A stretch of DNA of 64,000 nucleotides, taken from assembly GCF_027474405.1 (NCBI RefSeq), contig NZ_CP114871.1, forward strand, positions 806,001-870,000. Direction: 5' to 3'. Shown here one piece after another: positions 63,651-64,000 of this stretch; the first letter of the stretch is position 1; the number at the start of each line of letters is the position of its first letter. The DNA is from Caulobacter sp. NIBR2454 (GTDB lineage Bacteria; Pseudomonadota; Alphaproteobacteria; Caulobacterales; Caulobacteraceae). Made by a program: the position numbers and the translations under genes. Below the pieces are notes generated by a model. The model worked only from the letters and a program-made list of their open reading frames with translations. It was not told the DNA's origin and searched no databases.

Positions 63651-64000
63651 ATGAACGATCAGACGGGCGGCTCCACCTCGAACCCGAACCACAAGTGGTA
63701 CATCGTCCACGCCTACTCGAACTTCGAGAAGAAGGTCCGTGACAGCATCCTCGAGCAGGCCAAGTCGCATGGCCTGGAGGACAGCTTCTCCGAAATCCTG
63801 GTTCCCACCGAGGACGTCGTCGAGATCCGCCGCGGCCGCAAGGTCAACGCCGAGCGCAAGTTCTTCCCAGGCTACGTGCTGGTGAAGATGCACCTGACCG
63901 ACGAAGCCTACCACCTCATCAAGAACACCCCGAAGGTCACCGGCTTCCTCGGCGCCCAGGGCGGCTCCAAGCCGACCCCCGTGCCGGAAAAGGAAGTTCA
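63651..64000 (+). CDS. nusG: Transcription termination/antitermination protein NusG (3' end outside window)
   Basis: The first 116 or so residues of NusG are present: KWYIVHAYSNFEKKVRDSI and FFPGYVLVKMHLTDEAYHLI form the NGN domain that binds RNA polymerase. The KOW domain lies beyond the window. It starts four bases after secE and is co-transcribed with it. NusG supports transcription-translation coupling and Rho action. Confidence 0.95.
   Translation, partial: MNDQTGGSTSNPNHKWYIVHAYSNFEKKVRDSILEQAKSHGLEDSFSEILVPTEDVVEIRRGRKVNAERKFFPGYVLVKMHLTDEAYHLIKNTPKVTGFLGAQGGSKPTPVPEKEV

Overview
The window is about 64 kb of GC-rich, densely packed bacterial chromosome. Gene content and order point to an alphaproteobacterium of the Caulobacterales (Caulobacter or Phenylobacterium type). 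The signs are an imuA-imuB-dnaE2 cassette with a GAAC-N7-GAAC LexA box, serC-serA with a structured leader, tRNA-Trp followed by secE and nusG, an HWE histidine kinase, many small glycine-zipper or signal-peptide proteins, and an NDUFAF5-type methyltransferase next to comF. Most of the window is ordinary core chromosome. No insertion sequence, prophage, CRISPR array or rRNA operon was seen.

Layout. 0-10 kb: xerD, a CoA-ester lyase, an ECF41-type sigma factor with its carboxymuconolactone-decarboxylase-like partner and a matching promoter, a threonine aldolase, a PhnD-like binding protein, a CBS-GGDEF-EAL protein, an old yellow enzyme, accA and a TetR regulator. 10-20 kb: secA, a DPP IV-type peptidase, a parvulin lipoprotein, argJ and an HWE kinase. 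20-32 kb: rhlE, mutT, a DUF559 cassette, an NDUFAF5-like methyltransferase, comF, grxC, a nitrilase-family amidase, DUF1178, a beta-lactamase-fold hydrolase, ubiG, lysC and an EamA transporter. 32-41 kb: a glycine-zipper protein, an M20 peptidase, an alpha/beta hydrolase, clpB, a membrane protein, a site-2 protease, and a GST/NTF2-like/tautomerase set divergent from an HxlR regulator.

41.1-42.65 kb is the one clearly accessory stretch. It is visibly less GC-rich and holds an unrecognised 220-residue protein, a 46-residue hydrophobic peptide on the other strand, a folded RNA candidate ending in an intrinsic terminator, and a short orphan reading frame that looks like the cut-off start of a gene divergent from thiD.

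42.7-52.5 kb: thiD, a nucleotidyltransferase-fold protein, a GNAT acetyltransferase, a small exported protein, a hybrid histidine kinase, serC-serA, a VanZ-like protein and a GT9-like protein. 52.5-64 kb: the SOS mutagenesis operon imuA-imuB-dnaE2, a CapD/FlaA1-type nucleotide-sugar dehydratase, moeA overlapping a ferredoxin-NADP reductase gene, a small lipoprotein, tRNA-Trp, secE and the start of nusG.

Regulatory DNA is unusually legible. There are several long perfect inverted repeats at gene starts or in short intergenic gaps (7283-7304, 10220-10252, 47955-47987, 60002-60023), a recurring GGGTTCAG octamer upstream of unrelated genes, several families of dispersed palindromic repeats, and three convergent gene pairs that share a CTAG double stop. 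All functional statements come from reading motifs, context and family knowledge. No database search was run.
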